A DNA stretch of 50,139 nt from an uncultured Acidimicrobiales bacterium (GTDB lineage Bacteria > Actinomycetota > Acidimicrobiia > Acidimicrobiales > Aldehydirespiratoraceae), in NCBI GenBank assembly GCA_905480195.1, contig CAJQPN010000028.1:1-50139 (forward strand), read 5' to 3'. Below, in pieces: positions 49,258 through 50,139 of this stretch. The position numbers and the translations under genes are program-made. The notes below the pieces were generated by a model, which was not told the DNA's origin, searched no databases, and saw only the letters and a list, made by a program, of their open reading frames with translations. Every line of letters starts with the position of its first letter. Positions within the stretch are counted from its first letter, which is position 1.

Positions 49258-50091
49258 ATGACCGAGATCGACACCGGAACCGACGACCTACTCGCCCGCC
49301 GCGAGGGCCAGGTTGGCGTGATCACCTTCAACCGACCCGATCGTCGAAATGCGCTGAGCAACGCGATGTACCACGGCTTTCGAGCGGTGCTCCCAGCGTT
49401 TGCGACCGACCCCGACGTTCGGGTCGTGTTGATCACCGGCGAAGGGGGCGCGTTCTGTGCGGGCGGTGACGTGAAGGGCATGAACGAGGCCAACCAGAGT
49501 GGCCGCTCGCGCGATGGGCAACCGAGCGCGTACGACGATCGGGTGGCCTCTCTCCGTCTTCGCCAACGGTGGGTGAGCGCCGCGATCCACGAACTTCCCA
49601 AACCCACCGTCGCTGCCCTTCCGGGGGCAGCCGCCGGCGCGGGCCTGTCGATCGCCCTCGCAGCAGACATCCGTCTGGCCGCCGAACGGGCACTTCTCGT
49701 CACCGCGTTCGCGAACGTCGGTGCGTCGGGTGATTTCGGTGGCAGCTGGTTCCTCACCCAGCTGCTCGGGCCTGCAAAGGCCAAGGAGCTGTACTACACG
49801 TCGCCCCGCCTGTCAGCTGCAGAGGCTGCCGACCTCGGTTTGGTGAACAGGGTGCTACCGGACGAGGGATTTGCCGACGCTGCGCTCGACTACTGCCACG
49901 AGATCGCCGCCAACGCGCCGATCGCCATGCGCTACATGAAGGAAAATATCAATCGCGCGACGAGTGCTGATCTGCTCACCGCCCTCGACGCGGAGGCGAG
50001 CAACATGGTCCGAACCATGTCCAGCGCCGATCATCGCGAAGCGGCGGCTGCCTTCGTCGAGAAGCGTTCTCCACGCTTCAGCGGCGAGTAG
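49258..50091 (+). CDS. Enoyl-CoA hydratase/isomerase family protein
   Basis: 277 aa, crotonase fold. GVITFNRPDRRNALSNAMY (about 20-38), the oxyanion-hole motif GEGGAFCAGGDVKGM (about 61-75) and PGAAAGAGLSIALAADIRLA (about 121-140) are clear. The first catalytic Glu position is Ser in GAGLS and the second region has GASGDFGG, so isomerase or other crotonase chemistry is as likely as plain hydration. The ATG at 49258 is 22 nt after the flavoprotein stop; the two form an operon. Confidence 0.92.
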   Translation: MTEIDTGTDDLLARREGQVGVITFNRPDRRNALSNAMYHGFRAVLPAFATDPDVRVVLITGEGGAFCAGGDVKGMNEANQSGRSRDGQPSAYDDRVASLRLRQRWVSAAIHELPKPTVAALPGAAAGAGLSIALAADIRLAAERALLVTAFANVGASGDFGGSWFLTQLLGPAKAKELYYTSPRLSAAEAADLGLVNRVLPDEGFADAALDYCHEIAANAPIAMRYMKENINRATSADLLTALDAEASNMVRTMSSADHREAAAAFVEKRSPRFSGE

Positions 50092-50139
50092 CGAGCCACT
50101 CCCCCGACCGGCGGGCGACCGCCATCGGGGTCCAATGGC
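50078..50139 (-). CDS. Possible C-terminal end of a further gene, cut by the window edge
   Basis: On the minus strand a frame open from the edge ends at TGA 50080-50078, reading HWTPMAVARRSGEWLATRR. The composition looks coding and the stop would overlap the enoyl-CoA hydratase end by 14 nt, as is common in this window. Too short to name. It could be chance. Confidence 0.25.
   Translation of the reverse strand, partial: HWTPMAVARRSGEWLATRR

Noticed and set aside
1-50139. CRISPR arrays, insertion sequences, phage genes, toxin-antitoxin or defence systems
   Set aside because: No spaced repeat arrays, no transposase or Cas proteins and no typical defence genes were seen.

Overview
This is a gene-dense, high-GC window with about 47 protein genes, most of them packed into short operons. 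It reads as a free-living actinobacterium, most likely an acidimicrobiia-type (Ilumatobacter-like) lineage. The clues are two F420-dependent LLM-type oxidoreductases, an SCO6745-family protein, very acidic proteins, frequent GTG and some TTG starts, and many genes that begin 6-9 nt after a TANNNT box, as in leaderless actinobacterial transcripts. The lineage call is inference. There is no phage, transposase, CRISPR array or integrase.

Layout. 1-48 is the 3' part of a tRNA-Arg(CCT). 131-835 is the most striking gene: a MerB-like organomercurial lyase whose frame carries one in-frame TGA (605-607). That codon aligns with catalytic Cys159 of MerB, and a compact hairpin with a GGTC loop starts its loop 19 nt after it, as expected of a bacterial SECIS. 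I read it as one 234-aa selenoprotein, not two ORFs or a pseudogene. A nitroreductase follows, then on the other strand a shortened YgfK-like iron-sulfur protein (a family linked to selenium metabolism) and a class I fructose-bisphosphate aldolase. 4364-8688 is a fused indolepyruvate-type ferredoxin oxidoreductase coupled to a MaoC/FAS1-like dehydratase. A TauD-type dioxygenase follows.

9816-13037 is a six-gene sulfane-sulfur operon: persulfide dioxygenase-rhodanese, two half-size YeeE/YedE transporters, two DUF202 membrane proteins and a single-domain rhodanese. Divergent to it is a SAM methyltransferase, followed by an SRPBCC protein; a TauE/SafE permease faces them. 14973-20158 holds two paralogous MFS exporters flanking a medium-chain dehydrogenase, behind a beta-lactamase-like serine hydrolase. 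20178-24642 encodes a cytoplasmic-type molybdopterin oxidoreductase and a fused ferredoxin/NrfD membrane subunit; together with the sulfur operon this suggests sulfane sulfur to sulfite to sulfate oxidation (inference).

24709-30751 is an oligopeptide-type ABC importer (oppD-oppF-binding protein-oppB-oppC) with a strong hairpin between the binding-protein and permease genes. 30873-33408 is an ABC-2 exporter. A small membrane protein, a 1049-aa sortilin/BNR-repeat propeller protein and a second TauE-like permease follow, the last two joined by a perfect 14-bp hairpin spanning the stop codon.

37795-46615 contains a LysR regulator, an F420-type oxidoreductase with a DUF1330 protein, a RidA protein, a GntR/UTRA regulator, a YHYH lipoprotein, a DUF808 membrane protein, a thioesterase, a second F420-type oxidoreductase, an SCO6745-family protein and a sulfotransferase-like protein. 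46612-50091 carries CoA-linked catabolism: family III CoA transferase, acyl-CoA dehydrogenase-like flavoprotein and enoyl-CoA hydratase. No stretch over 300 bases lacks a gene.
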